Origin: Stenotrophomonas maltophilia
Lineage (GTDB): Bacteria > Pseudomonadota > Gammaproteobacteria > Xanthomonadales > Xanthomonadaceae
Direction: 5' to 3'
Assembly: GCF_003205835.1 (NCBI RefSeq)
Contig: NZ_CP029773.1
Span: 4,558,501 to 4,622,500 of the forward strand
Length of the DNA stretch: 64,000 nucleotides
The notes beneath the pieces are model-generated. The model saw only the letters and a program-made list of their open reading frames with translations, made no database searches and was not told the DNA's origin. Both the position numbers and the translations under genes were made by a program. Shown here piece after piece: positions 9,046-19,130 of this stretch (positions are counted from its first letter, which is position 1; every line of letters begins with the position of its first letter).

Positions 9046-9576
9046 ATGAACCCGCTGCGCCCCTTCCGCGACAAGATGCCCGTCCTCGGCGAGCGCGTGT
9101 ACATCGATCCGGCCTGCACCCTCATCGGCGACGTGGAAGTGGCCGATGACGTGTCGGTGTGGCCGGGCACGATCATCCGCGGTGACGTCAACTACGTGCG
9201 CATCGGTGCGCGCACCAATGTGCAGGACGGCACGATCATCCACGTCAGCCACCACAGCCCGTACAACAAGGCCGGCTACCCGACCCTGATCGGCGAAGGC
9301 GTGACGGTCGGCCATGGCTGCATCATCCACGCCTGCACCATTGGTGATTACAGCCTGATCGGCATGGGCGCCTGCATCCTCGATGGTGCCCGCGTGGAGC
9401 GCCATGGCTTCGTCGGTGCCGGTGCGGTGGTCGGCCCGGGCAAGGTGGTGGGCGAAGGCCAGCTCTGGGTCGGCAACCCGGCCCGCCCGGCCCGCACGCT
9501 GAGCGACAGGGAAATCGAGTCGCTGCACTACTCGGCCGACCACTACGTGCGGCTGAAGGATGAATACCTGGGCTGA
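9046..9576 (+). CDS. Gamma-class carbonic anhydrase-like protein (YrdA/PaaY family)
   Basis: 176-aa left-handed beta-helix hexapeptide-repeat protein. Hexad repeats run through most of the chain (LIGDVEVADDVSVWPGTI ... VRIGARTNVQDGT). The three metal-binding histidines of the gamma-carbonic anhydrase family are in place: one in GTIIHVSHH and two in GHGCIIHAC. The length is normal for YrdA-type proteins, which bind zinc but whose in vivo reaction is often unproven. Likely cytoplasmic and trimeric. Single gene, spaced well from its neighbours, about 80 bp after a REP pair. Confidence 0.85.
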   Translation: MNPLRPFRDKMPVLGERVYIDPACTLIGDVEVADDVSVWPGTIIRGDVNYVRIGARTNVQDGTIIHVSHHSPYNKAGYPTLIGEGVTVGHGCIIHACTIGDYSLIGMGACILDGARVERHGFVGAGAVVGPGKVVGEGQLWVGNPARPARTLSDREIESLHYSADHYVRLKDEYLG

Positions 9577-9645
9577 GCAGCCAACGCCGCCATGCGGCTC
9601 TGCTAAAGTCTGGGCCCGACCAGGACCTGTCGAGACCCCCATGCC

Positions 9646-9705
9646 TGTGGACGCCTGCCGGAGAGGACTCCGGCGCCCACAACGAAGGCCATCGCACTGA
9701 TGGCC
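9646..9705 (+). promoter_or_regulatory. Structured mRNA leader of the RDD-MoxR operon
   Basis: Two adjacent hairpins can be drawn. First, 9646-9681: TGTGG pairs with CCACA, with an inner stem GCCGGAG / CTCCGGC and the tetraloop AGGA. Second, 9687-9705: GGCCATC-GCACT-GATGGCC, whose right arm contains the ATG at 9700 and whose left arm takes up part of the GAAGG ribosome-binding sequence. This would hide the start codon. A GGA in a hairpin loop is also the kind of site RsmA/CsrA binds. Function is inference; no known riboswitch class was recognised. Confidence 0.45.
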
Positions 9706-10389
9706 GCACCGATGCTCGATACCTACCGCGAGGTGGTGACGCCGGAGGGTGTGCTGCTGCAGTTGCCGGCAGCCGGCCCGCTGCCGCGGGCGATGGCCTG
9801 GCTGATCGACCTGGGCGTACGCATCGCGGTGCTGGTACTGATGTCGATTCCGCTGGCGCTGCTGGACAAGTTCGGCTCCGGCCTCTACCTGGTGCTGATG
9901 TTCCTGGTCTACTGGGCCTACCCGATCGTCTGCGAGGCACTGTGGGGCCGTACCCTTGGCAAGCGCGCACTGGGCCTGCGGGTGCTGTCGCGCGATGGCG
10001 CACCGGTGGGCTGGATGGCGTCGATCACCCGCAATCTGCTGCGTACCGTGGACATGCTGCCGTTCGGCTATGCATTGGGCCTGATCAGCAGCCTGTTCGA
10101 CCCGCATGGCCGGCGCCTGGGTGACCTGGTGGCCGGCACCGTGGTGGTGCACGCGCCTGCGCTGTATCTGCCGCCGCCACCCACCATCGACAGCGTACTG
10201 GCCCCGCCACAGCCGCTGCGCCCGGAAGAGCAGGCCGCGCTGATGGCCTTTGCCGAGCGCGCGCCACGGCTGTCGGCGGCACGCCAGCAGGAGCTGGCCG
10301 GCATTGCCGAGCCCCTGACCGGTACCCACGGCCAGGTCGCCGTGCTGCGCCTGTACGCCATGGCCAACTGGCTGCTGGGGCGGCGATGA
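9700..10389 (+). CDS. RDD-family membrane protein, first gene of MoxR operon
   Basis: 229-aa protein with the RDD domain in its first 140 residues: PRAMAWLIDLGVRIAVLVLMSIPLALL (helix with the Arg and Asp that name the family), then helix LYLVLMFLVYWAYPIVCEALWG, the GRTLGKRALGLRV motif, and a third helix before GRRLGDLVAGTVVV. The remaining residues are cytosolic. The start is either ATG 9700 (MAAPMLDTYREV) or ATG 9712 (MLDTYREVVTPEG); the latter matches what I recall of relatives, while 9700 sits inside a leader hairpin. The stop overlaps the next start by 4 bp. RDD genes recur next to SpoIIM-like and MoxR genes; role unknown, possibly envelope transport. Confidence 0.85.
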   Translation: MAAPMLDTYREVVTPEGVLLQLPAAGPLPRAMAWLIDLGVRIAVLVLMSIPLALLDKFGSGLYLVLMFLVYWAYPIVCEALWGRTLGKRALGLRVLSRDGAPVGWMASITRNLLRTVDMLPFGYALGLISSLFDPHGRRLGDLVAGTVVVHAPALYLPPPPTIDSVLAPPQPLRPEEQAALMAFAERAPRLSAARQQELAGIAEPLTGTHGQVAVLRLYAMANWLLGRR

Positions 10390-11378
10390 AGCAGGAACAG
10401 TTCGTCGCCCGCTATCAACAGGAGTGGCAGGACCTGGAGCAGTGGCTGCTGCTGCGCGCCGGTGCCTCGCGTCGCACGCGCCGCAAGGCCAGCGGCCTGG
10501 CACTGGACGACACTGCCTTCCCGCAGCGCTACCGGCGCCTGTGCCAGCAGCTGGCGCTGGCCCGCGAGCGCGGCTACAGCCCACAGCTGGTGCAGCGCCT
10601 GCAGCAGCTGATGCAGCAGGGCCACAGCGTGCTGTACCGCACGCGGCCGACGCGCTGGCACGCGGCACTGGAGTTCCTGGTGGCCGACTTTCCGCTGCTG
10701 GTCCGCAGCCAGGCACGCAGCATGTGGGTGGCACTGGCGATGTTCGCGTTGCCGGCGGTGGCCTGTTTCGTGCTGGCGCAGGCCTATCCGGACCTGATCC
10801 ACATGCTGATGGACAACCGCCAGATTGCCGAGATGGAGCGCATGTACGACCCCGCGGCCGAACGCCTGGGCCGCGACAGCGGCACCGACTGGATGATGTT
10901 CGGCCACTACGTCATGAACAACATCAGCATCGCCCTGCGCACCTTCGCCAGCGGCCTGCTGGCCGGGCTGGGCACGCTGCTGGTACTGCTGTTCAACGGC
11001 GTGACCATCGGTGCGGTGGCCGGCCACCTGCAGCACATCGGCCACGGCGGCCCGTTCTGGCGCTTCGTGGTCGGCCATGGTGCCTTCGAGCTGACCGCGA
11101 TCGTGATCGCCGGCGGCGCCGGGCTGCAGTTGGGCATGAAGCTGCTGGCACCGGGCCGGCGCAGCCGCCTGGATGCACTGGTCGATGGCGGCCGCATCGG
11201 CGCACGGCTGTGCCTCGGCGTCGCCTTCATGCTGCTGGTCGCGGCCTTCATCGAGGCCTTCTGGTCATCGATCGCCGAAGTACCCGCATGGGGCAAGTTC
11301 AGCGTGGCCGGCGTGCTGTGGGCCGGCGTGCTGTTGTGGCTGTGGCGCGGCGGACGTGGAGGCGGCGATGCGCATTGA
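10386..11378 (+). CDS. Stage II sporulation protein M-like membrane protein (DUF95)
   Basis: 330 aa. An N-terminal cytosolic part (about 100 residues, KQEQFVARYQQEWQDLEQWLLL) precedes the SpoIIM-type membrane domain with about five helices, including MWVALAMFALPAVACFVLAQ, ALRTFASGLLAGLGTLLVLLF and the GHGAFELTAIVIAGGAGLQLG segment typical of the family. The organism shows no other sign of sporulation; in proteobacteria these proteins are found in MoxR operons. The ATG overlaps the RDD stop (ATGA) and the gene's own 3' end overlaps the next gene by 11 bp. Family clear, role unknown. Confidence 0.85.
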   Translation: MKQEQFVARYQQEWQDLEQWLLLRAGASRRTRRKASGLALDDTAFPQRYRRLCQQLALARERGYSPQLVQRLQQLMQQGHSVLYRTRPTRWHAALEFLVADFPLLVRSQARSMWVALAMFALPAVACFVLAQAYPDLIHMLMDNRQIAEMERMYDPAAERLGRDSGTDWMMFGHYVMNNISIALRTFASGLLAGLGTLLVLLFNGVTIGAVAGHLQHIGHGGPFWRFVVGHGAFELTAIVIAGGAGLQLGMKLLAPGRRSRLDALVDGGRIGARLCLGVAFMLLVAAFIEAFWSSIAEVPAWGKFSVAGVLWAGVLLWLWRGGRGGGDAH

Positions 11379-12990
11379 CCGCCTGGACGTGGTGCTGCGC
11401 GCGCGCAGCGGCTGGGAAGCCATGGAGCTGGGCAGCGCCCTCGCCCGCCGCCACGCACGTGCGGTCTGGGGCAGCTGGCTGCTGGCCAGCGCCCCGCTGT
11501 TCGTGATCTTCAACGCACTGGGCTGGTGGCTGGATGCGTTCGGCTGGGCCTGGCTGGCGATGTGGTGGTGCAAACCACTGTTCGAACGAGCGCCGTTGTA
11601 CGTGCTGTCGCGCGGCATCTTCGGCGAGCCGGTCGGCACGCTGGCGGCGCTGCGCGCACAGAGTGCGTGGGGCAACAGCGGCTTCTGGGGCTACCTGGGC
11701 TGGCGCCGCTTCAGCGTGCTGCGCAGCCTGTGCCTGCCGGTGAACCTGCTGGAAGGCAACACGCCGGGCCAACGCGGTCCACGCCGTCGGGCGGTGGCAG
11801 CTGGCGCAGCGGGCGCGGCACTGGTGCTCACCGTGACCTGCATGGCGTTCGAAGCGGTGCTCGTGTCCGGCGCGATCGGCGCGGTGTTCATGTTCATGCC
11901 GCTGGAGCTGATGTCCGAATCGTGGCGCACCGCATGGGACATGATTGGCCAGGACACGCCCGCATGGGCGCGGCTGGGCTTCAACCTGGCATGCTGGCTG
12001 GCGTCGGTGCTGATCGGGCCCTTCTACGTTGGTGCCGGCTTCGGCCTGTATCTGAACCGGCGTACGCAGATGGAAGCCTGGGACGTGGAAATCGCCCTGC
12101 GGCGCCTGCGCGAACGGCTGCTGCCGGCGGCATCGACGCTGGCGCTGCTGCTGTGCCTGGCACTGCCGCTGCTCTCCGCACCGGCGCATGCGCAGGACGC
12201 GGACACCGGGCCCGAACGTGCCATGGGCAAGCCCAACGACCGTGGCATCGACGCCGAGGAAGGCGACGAAGGACCGACCATCGACCCGGCCAACACGCCG
12301 GCAACGATCTTCGGCGGTACGCCGGTGGACACCGCCGGTTTCCGTCAGGCGGTGAACCGCGCCTATGAGGACCCGCTGCAGCGCCCGACCCGCGAGGTCA
12401 CCCGCTGGAAGCCGATCGAGCAGGCCGAGGAAAAAAAGAAGGAAGACAAGCAGCTGCAGCGTGACGCCAACAGCAAAGGTGAACGCAAAGCGCGCAAGGA
12501 CGGCATCGCCTGGCTGGCACGGCTGGCCGAATGGGGCCTGTGGGGCCTGCTCGGCATCCTGCTGCTGGTGCTGCTGCTGACCGCGCGGCTGTGGCTGCCG
12601 TGGCTGCGTGGCAGTGGCCGCCGCAAGGCCGACGCTGCACCGAAGGTGCTGGAGGAACAGGTGGAGTTGCCGGTGGTGCTGCCGCCGGACGTGGCCACCC
12701 AGGCTGGCCTGCTGTGGGACCAGGGCCGGCCGCGGCAGGCGCTGGCCCTGCTGTACCGCGCCAGTGTGCGCACGGTGGGCGAGCGCAGCGGTATCGCGCT
12801 TCCACCCGGTGCCACCGAAGCGCAATGCCTGCGCGCGTCGCGGCGCATGCCCGAGACCAGCGACCGTGACCTGTTCGCGCGCATCGTGCGCATGTGGCAG
12901 TACGCCGCCTACGGTGGCCGCCTGCCCAGCCGCGCCGATTTCGATGCATTGGCCGATACCCTGCGCCAGCAGTACGGGTGGCAGGCATGA
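11368..12990 (+). CDS. DUF4129-domain membrane protein of MoxR operon
   Basis: 540 aa from ATG 11368 (MRIDRLDVVLRAR), which lies inside the end of the SpoIIM-like gene. Two regions: an N-terminal membrane domain with several helices (about residues 30-270, ending LLLCLALPLLSAPAHAQ), then a charged, probably periplasmic linker with the run EEKKKEDK, another helix (GLWGLLGILLLVLLLTARLWL), and a C-terminal DUF4129 domain (about 450-540, AGLLWDQGRPRQALALLYRAS ... GATEAQCLRAS). DUF4129 domains are linked to transglutaminase/MoxR systems. An internal signal-peptidase-like site (APAHAQ) may mean processing into two parts, which is unusual. Confidence 0.75.
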   Translation: MRIDRLDVVLRARSGWEAMELGSALARRHARAVWGSWLLASAPLFVIFNALGWWLDAFGWAWLAMWWCKPLFERAPLYVLSRGIFGEPVGTLAALRAQSAWGNSGFWGYLGWRRFSVLRSLCLPVNLLEGNTPGQRGPRRRAVAAGAAGAALVLTVTCMAFEAVLVSGAIGAVFMFMPLELMSESWRTAWDMIGQDTPAWARLGFNLACWLASVLIGPFYVGAGFGLYLNRRTQMEAWDVEIALRRLRERLLPAASTLALLLCLALPLLSAPAHAQDADTGPERAMGKPNDRGIDAEEGDEGPTIDPANTPATIFGGTPVDTAGFRQAVNRAYEDPLQRPTREVTRWKPIEQAEEKKKEDKQLQRDANSKGERKARKDGIAWLARLAEWGLWGLLGILLLVLLLTARLWLPWLRGSGRRKADAAPKVLEEQVELPVVLPPDVATQAGLLWDQGRPRQALALLYRASVRTVGERSGIALPPGATEAQCLRASRRMPETSDRDLFARIVRMWQYAAYGGRLPSRADFDALADTLRQQYGWQA

Positions 12991-14167
12991 GTCCGCGCCT
13001 GTTCTGGTCGTTGCTGCTGGGGGTGCTGGTGCTGCTCGGTGTGCCGCTGACCATCCTCTACCTGCGCACGCACGAGCGGGTGACCGAGACGATCCGGCTG
13101 CCGCCACAGGGCGAGGCCGCTTACAACCCGCTGTACGTACTCGGCCAGGCCCTGCGCGCCGATGGCATTGACGTACATTCGCGACCGCGGCTGGAGTTGC
13201 AGCAGATGACGCTGGGGCGCCACGACACGGTGGTGCTGCTGCAGGACAGCAGCGAACTGCCGGCGCCGGCGGTGAAACAGCTGCTGGACTGGGTCGACCA
13301 GGGCGGCCACTTGCTGGTGCGTACACCGCCACCGGCCGAGGACGATGCCAGCAGCACGCAGGGTCCCCTGCTGGACCAGTTGGGCGTGGACAGCCTGTTC
13401 CAGCGCAGCGACTGCCAGGCCTTCCATGTCGACGACGATCCGGGCCACGTCGAATTCTGTGGTGGCCGCCGCTTCACCCTTGGGTTTGCGGCCAGTGCGC
13501 AGGCCGAACGCCGCTGGGGCACTGATCGCGACCTGGTGTTCGCGCGCCTGCGCCACGGCCAGGGCAGAGTGAGCGTGCTGGCCGACATGGAGTTCATGCG
13601 CAGCGAAGTGGACTCACCGGCAGCGCGCCTGGCCTCTGCCGCAGGCAAGGCCAGCGACGGCCTGCACGATCCTGCCCATCGCGACCTGACCCGCTACCTG
13701 CTCGATCCGAACTACGGCAAGGGTGCGGTCTGGCTGGTCTATGCCAGCCGCCCGCCGTCGTTGTGGTCGCGCATGTTCTATCAGGGCTGGCCGCTGTGGG
13801 CACCGTTGCTGCTGGCCCTGCTGGGTTGGCTGTGGGGCCGCTCGCAGCGCTTCGGCAGCCTGCTGCCGTCACCGGTGCTGGAACGCCGTTCGCTGCTGGA
13901 GCACGTGCGCGCCAGTGGCGAACTGCTGCTGCGCTTCGGTCACGGCATACGCCTGTACGAGGCCGTGCTCGCCCTGTTCCTGCACCGCCTGCGCCTGCGC
14001 GCACCGATTGCCGCCGCACTGGATGGTGCGCCGCGCGATCAGGCCATCGCCGAGCTGCTGAAGTGGCCGCAGGGCCGCGTCGCCAGCGCGCTCACGCCCC
14101 CACCGCCGCACGATTCCTCCGCCCTGCGCGAGCGCATCCGCTTGCTGCTCCAGATGAGATCCCTGCT

Positions 14168-14171
<4 letters not shown>
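12987..14171 (+). CDS. DUF4350-domain protein of MoxR operon
   Basis: 394 aa. One N-terminal helix (LFWSLLLGVLVLLGVPLTILYL) anchors a periplasmic DUF4350 domain (about residues 40-240) that begins with YNPLYVLGQALRADGIDV and contains a Rossmann-like block (HDTVVLLQDSSELPAPAVKQLLDW). A second helix (LWAPLLLALLGWLWGRS, near residue 270) and a cytosolic tail of about 110 residues follow. Start by ATGA overlap with the DUF4129 gene; the stop overlaps moxR likewise. DUF4350 proteins are regular companions of MoxR and DUF58 genes; biochemical role unknown. Confidence 0.8.
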
Positions 14172-15150
<979 letters not shown>

Positions 15151-15154
<4 letters not shown>

Positions 15155-16449
15155 GGCCGGCCCCGCTGCTGCTGGCGCTGCTGCTGGCCTGGGCTGTCCT
15201 GGGCGGCCTGGTGCTGGGCGGGTTGCTGCCGCGCTGGAGCTGGGCGCTGGCGGCGCTGGCGATTGCCGTGCCGGCGCTGGTGGATCTATGGCGCCAGTGG
15301 CGGCGTCCGTCGCCGCAGGTGCAGCGCGAACTGCCCGAAGCGCTGGCACTGGGCGTGCGCCGCGAGGCTGCACTGCGGCTGCAGGCGGACGCACCGATGA
15401 CGGTGCAGGTGTTCGATCAGGTCCCTGGCGGCTGGCCGCTGGAGTCACTGCCGCAGCGCGTGCACCTGCAGGCCGGCAGTGCCTCCACCCTGCACTATCA
15501 TCTGCAGCCGCTGCAGCGTGGGCATTTCCGCTTCGAAGGCGTGCACCTGCGCATGCGTTCGCCGTGGCGGCTGTGGTGGCAGCAACGCACGCTGCCGCCA
15601 GCACTGGACGTGCGGGTCTATCCGAACTTCGTACCGCTCACCCGCTTCGCCCTGTTCAGTGCCGACCAGGCCTCGCGGCTGGTCGGCGCACACGTGAAGC
15701 GTCGCCGTGGTGAAGGCACCGACTTCCATCAGATGCGCGAGTACCGCATCGGCGACAGCCTGCGCCAGCTCGACTGGAAGGCCACCGCGCGCGCGCGCAA
15801 GCTGATCTCGCGCGAGTACCAGGACGAGAAGAACCAGCAGCTGCTGCTGATGCTCGACAGTGGCCGCCGCATGCTGGCCAGCGAAGGCGGGCTCTCGCAC
15901 TTCGATCATGCATTGAACGCCTCGCTGGTGGTGGCCTACCTGGCGCTGCGCCAGGGCGATGCCGCCGGCCTGTTCGCCACCGGTGGCGAGCGCCGCTGGG
16001 TGGCACCGCAGCGCGGGATGGGCACCGTCGAGCACCTGCTGCGCGCCAGCTACGATCTGCAGCCGCGCGCGGTGGCCACCGACTATCTGGCCGCCGCTAC
16101 CGAAGTGTCGCTGCGCCAGCGCCGGCGCGCGCTGGTGATGCTGGTCAGCAACGTGCGCGACGAAGACATCGAAGACCTGCTGGCGGCGGTGCGCCTGCTG
16201 CAGCAGCGCCATCTGGTATGCGTGGCCAGCCTGCGCGAGCGTGAGCTGGACGGCGTGCTGGACAGCGAAGTGCAGACACTGGAAGACGCCACCCAGGCCG
16301 GTGCAGCGGCGCTGTATCTGCAGCAGCGCGCGAAGGCGCATGAGGCGCTGCGCAGCGAGAAGGTGATGGTGCTGGACGTGACCGCCGATGCCCTGCCCGG
16401 TGCGCTGGTGGAACGCTACCTGGCGGTGAAGCGCGAAGGGCTGCTCTGA
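15151..16449 (+). CDS. DUF58 protein, VWA-like partner of MoxR
   Basis: 432 aa. Two N-terminal helices (PAPLLLALLLAWAVLGGLVLGGLL and WALAALAIAVPALVDL) are followed by a domain of unknown fold and the DUF58 signature FHQMREYRIGDSLRQLDWKATARARKLISRE. A von Willebrand A-like region begins at LLLMLDSGRRM. DUF58 proteins are the usual partner of MoxR ATPases. Last gene of the operon, starting by ATGA overlap with moxR. Just after its stop the 118-bp REP array begins, which probably marks the operon's 3' end. Confidence 0.88.
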
Positions 16450-16461
16450 TACCAGCGATCG

Positions 16462-17120
16462 CTCTGGTAGGTGCCAACCTTGGTTGGCACGAAACCCACA
16501 GCGCCGACCAAGGTCGGCATCTACCAACGGCGGTTGCCGGCCAGCGGCCGGCACTACCCCTGCAACGACCGACGCACCGCTCTGGTAGTTGCCAACCTTG
16601 GTTGGCACGAAACCCACAGCGCCGACCAAGGTCGGCATCTACCAACACCGATTGCCGGCCAGCGGCCGGCACTACCCCTGCAACGACCGACGCACCGCTC
16701 TGGTAGGTGCCAACCTTGGTTGGCACGGAATCCACAGTGCCGACCAAGGTCGGCATCTACCAACACCGATTGCCGGCCAGCGGCCGGCACTACCCCTGCA
16801 ACGACCGACGCACCGCTCTGGTAGGTGCCAACCTTGGTTGGCACGGAATCAACGGCGCCGACCAAGGTCGGCATCTACCAACGGCGATTGCCGGCCAGCG
16901 GCCGGCACTACCCCTGCAACAACCGACGCACCGCTCTGGCAGGTGCCAACCTTGGTTGGCACGAAACCCACAGCGCCGACCAAGGTCGGCATCTACCAAC
17001 ACCGATTGCCGGCCAGCGGCCGGCACTACCCCTGCAACGACCGACGCACCGCTCTGGTAGGTGCCAACCTTGGTTGGCACGGAATCAACAGCACCGACCA
17101 AGGTCGGCCTCTACCTACAG
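16462..17120. repeat. Tandem array of about six 118-bp REP-hairpin units
   Basis: Units begin CTCTGG(T/C)AG at 16462, 16580, 16698, 16816, 16934 and 17052, an exact 118-bp step each time; the sixth is cut short. Each unit carries three hairpins: GTGCCAACCTTGGTTGGCAC, GCCGACCAAGGTCGGC, and TGCCGGCCAGCGGCCGGCA ending ACTACC. Differences between units are scattered single bases (CGAAACCCACAGCG or CGGAATCAACGGCG between hairpins). It fills the gap between the MoxR operon and the ygiC-like gene; no protein gene is supported inside it. Confidence 0.95.
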
Positions 17121-17178
17121 GGGTTGTTCTACGACCGGCGTCGGTTGCCCACGCCGGCCCGGGGGCGCCGCACCGTCA

Positions 17179-18357
17179 TCAGACGTAGATCCGCGTCGGT
17201 GCCTCATCAACGATCGCGTGGGGCACGAAGCGCGCACTGTCGCGGGTGATCGCGCTGTCGTCTTCGCGGATACCGATGCCGCAGGCGTGGTCACCCACCA
17301 CCCAGCTGCCGATCAGCGGGTAGCCGCCTTCGAAGCGGGTCAGCGGATGCGCACGCTGGATGATCGCCGGGCCGTCGTAAGGCCCGTCGCTGCGCTGGGT
17401 GCTGCCATCGGCCAGGTGCATCTCGATGTTGGCGCCTTCGCGCGAGAACAGCGGCTTGCGCACCCAGCCCGACGCCAGCGTGCTGCCGTCATCGAAATGC
17501 GCCTCCAGCAGGTTCGGATGGCCCACGTTGCGCTGCCACAGCAGCGGCAGGATGCCCTTGTTGCTCAGCACCGCCTTCCACGCTGGCTCCAGCAGCTGCA
17601 CGCCCGAGCCGGGCAGCGCGCGGCCGAACTCCTCGGCCATCAGGTCTTCCAGCGGGTACAGCTTGAACAGCGTGCCGATCACCGAATCGTCCAGCGCGGT
17701 GAAGCGGCCGTCCTCGGACAGGCCGATATCCTCGATGGCGATGGCCTGGCCATGCAGGCCGGCCTGCGACGCACAGTCGCGCAGGTAGTCGACGGTGCCG
17801 CGGTCTTCTTCCGAACTGCCCACGGCGCTGAAATACAGCGGCGGCGGCAACTGCGTGGCCAGTTCGCCGAAACGTTCGACCAGCGCTTCGTGGATCGCGT
17901 TGAACTGGTCGGCATGCTGCGGCAGGCGACCGCCGTTGCGCTGGTCCTCCAGCCACTGCCACTGGAAGAAGCTGGCCTCGAACAGCGAGGTCGGCGTGTC
18001 GTAGTTCAACTCGTACAGCTTGGCCGGGCCGGTACCGTCGTAGGCCAGGTCCAGGCGACCGTACAGATGCGGCTGGCGCTGGCGCCAGCTGTCGGCGATC
18101 CAGTCGCGGTAATGCGACGGAATCGCCAGCTGGTCCATCAGGCGCTCGCTGCCGATGACATCACCGACCAGGTCCAGCGCCATCTGGTGCAGCTCGGCGC
18201 TGGGGTCTTCGATGTCCTGTTCGATCTGGCGCAGGGTGAAGGCGTAGTACGCGCTTTCATCCCAATACGGCTGGCCGTCGATGGTGTGGAAGCGGAAACC
18301 CGCTTCATCCGCGCGTGCCCGCCACTGGGCACGCGCGGCAATCCGGATGCGCTGCAT
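17179..18357 (-). CDS. Glutathionylspermidine synthase-like ATP-grasp protein (YgiC type)
   Basis: 392 aa from ATG 18357 (MQRIRIAARAQWRARADEAGF). It belongs to the glutathionylspermidine synthase family in its short, amidase-free form, as in E. coli YgiC and YjfC. Visible family segments: YWDESAYYAF near the start, KLYELNYDTPTSLFEASFFQWQWL, and the ATP-grasp region VRKPLFSREGANIEMH followed by IGSWVVGD. E. coli YgiC does not make glutathionylspermidine; its ligase substrate is unsettled. Start 8 bp after the stop of the DUF1190 gene, the same pairing as ygiB-ygiC, so one operon. Confidence 0.85.
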   Translation of the reverse strand: MQRIRIAARAQWRARADEAGFRFHTIDGQPYWDESAYYAFTLRQIEQDIEDPSAELHQMALDLVGDVIGSERLMDQLAIPSHYRDWIADSWRQRQPHLYGRLDLAYDGTGPAKLYELNYDTPTSLFEASFFQWQWLEDQRNGGRLPQHADQFNAIHEALVERFGELATQLPPPLYFSAVGSSEEDRGTVDYLRDCASQAGLHGQAIAIEDIGLSEDGRFTALDDSVIGTLFKLYPLEDLMAEEFGRALPGSGVQLLEPAWKAVLSNKGILPLLWQRNVGHPNLLEAHFDDGSTLASGWVRKPLFSREGANIEMHLADGSTQRSDGPYDGPAIIQRAHPLTRFEGGYPLIGSWVVGDHACGIGIREDDSAITRDSARFVPHAIVDEAPTRIYV

Positions 18358-18364
18358 GGGTCGA

Positions 18365-18937
18365 TCAGCCGCCGTAGCTGCCGCTGGTGCTGCGGCGTGC
18401 GCTGGTGTTGCCGAAGCCACCACGGCTGGCGGTGACCGCACGGTTCGGCTCGCTGGTGACCGGCGCCAGGCCAGCCTTGCCGGCGCCGATGCCGCTGGCG
18501 GTGTTCAGGCCACCGGTACCGCCCGGTGCCGGACGCGCCCAACCAGCGCTTTTGTCCTGGTAGGCCGGCGACGCCGCCGGCGCCTGCGGGGCGAGGCCGC
18601 CGCGGTTGCTCAGCATCTGCGACATGAAGAAGCCCATCATCATCGGGCCGATGAACGAGGTACCGGCCGAGGTGTGCTGCTGCACGCACTGTTCCGGCTT
18701 GTAGTCCTTCTCGCAGGCTTCCTTGCTGGCGTACTTCGGCGCCGCATCGGCGGCCTGCTTCTGCGCTTCGGCGAAGGCATTGCGGCACGACGACGGATCG
18801 CCGGTGGCCTCGGTGCAGGCCTCGACCGAGGTGTACAGGCCTTCCTGCACCTTCACCTCCGGCTCCTTCTGGCAGGCGGTGAACAGCAGCGGCGCAGCGC
18901 TCATCAGCAGCAGCGCGGTGGTGCGGGAACGTTTCAT
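18365..18937 (-). CDS. DUF1190 lipoprotein (YgiB-like)
   Basis: 190 aa from ATG 18937. Lipoprotein signal MKRSRTTALLLMSAAPLLFTACQ (Cys near residue 22), then the Cys-containing DUF1190 region with YTSVEACTEATGDPSSCRNAF and YASKEACEKDYKPEQCVQQ, a Met-rich stretch (GPMMMGFFMSQML), and a Gly/Ser/Ala-rich tail with GGFGNTSARRSTSGSYGG. Paired with the YgiC-like ligase as in E. coli ygiBC. A membrane-linked ligase pair acting on an envelope substrate is the inference; the function is unknown. Confidence 0.82.
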   Translation of the reverse strand: MKRSRTTALLLMSAAPLLFTACQKEPEVKVQEGLYTSVEACTEATGDPSSCRNAFAEAQKQAADAAPKYASKEACEKDYKPEQCVQQHTSAGTSFIGPMMMGFFMSQMLSNRGGLAPQAPAASPAYQDKSAGWARPAPGGTGGLNTASGIGAGKAGLAPVTSEPNRAVTASRGGFGNTSARRSTSGSYGG

Positions 18938-19047
18938 GGCCTCATGCCCTGTCGACGGATCAATGCCCCAATGATGCCAAATCCGGACCAGCAACCGGAA
19001 TCGGCAAAGTCCGAAAGATGAACGGACTTTCATTTTCGTCGGGCATT

Positions 19048-19086
19048 GGGGTCAGAGCCCATCGCGCCGCGATGGGATCCGACCCC
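19048..19086. repeat. 39-bp GGGGTC...GACCCC hairpin repeat, copy 1
   Basis: Outer arms GGGGTC / GACCCC, inner arms CCCATCGCG / CGCGATGGG. The other copy, at 35205-35243, has the same outer arms and length, but inner arms CCCTTTGCG / CGCAAAGGG. The bases that differ change together, so pairing is kept. Confidence 0.8.
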
Positions 19087-19090
19087 GGGC

Positions 19091-19130
19091 GACGCACCGC
19101 TCTGGCAGGTGCCAACCTTGGTTGGCACAC
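19091..19130. repeat. Partial REP unit of the 118-bp family
   Basis: GACGCACCGCTCTGGCAGG followed by the GTGCCAACCTTGGTTGGCAC hairpin, matching the start of the tandem units at 16462-17120 but truncated after the first hairpin. Confidence 0.8.

Noticed and set aside
11299..13332. A 677-codon minus-strand frame under the MoxR operon
   Set aside because: Antisense to DUF4129 and DUF4350 genes, low-complexity composition and no start context.
16462..17120. CRISPR array
   Set aside because: Whole 118-bp units repeat, including the parts between hairpins; there are no unique spacers and no cas genes.
16471..17188. Several overlapping frames inside the 118-bp array that look like a repeat protein (MPTLVGT..., RLPASGRHY...)
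   Set aside because: They are translations of the REP units themselves, present on both strands and in several frames; no ribosome site.
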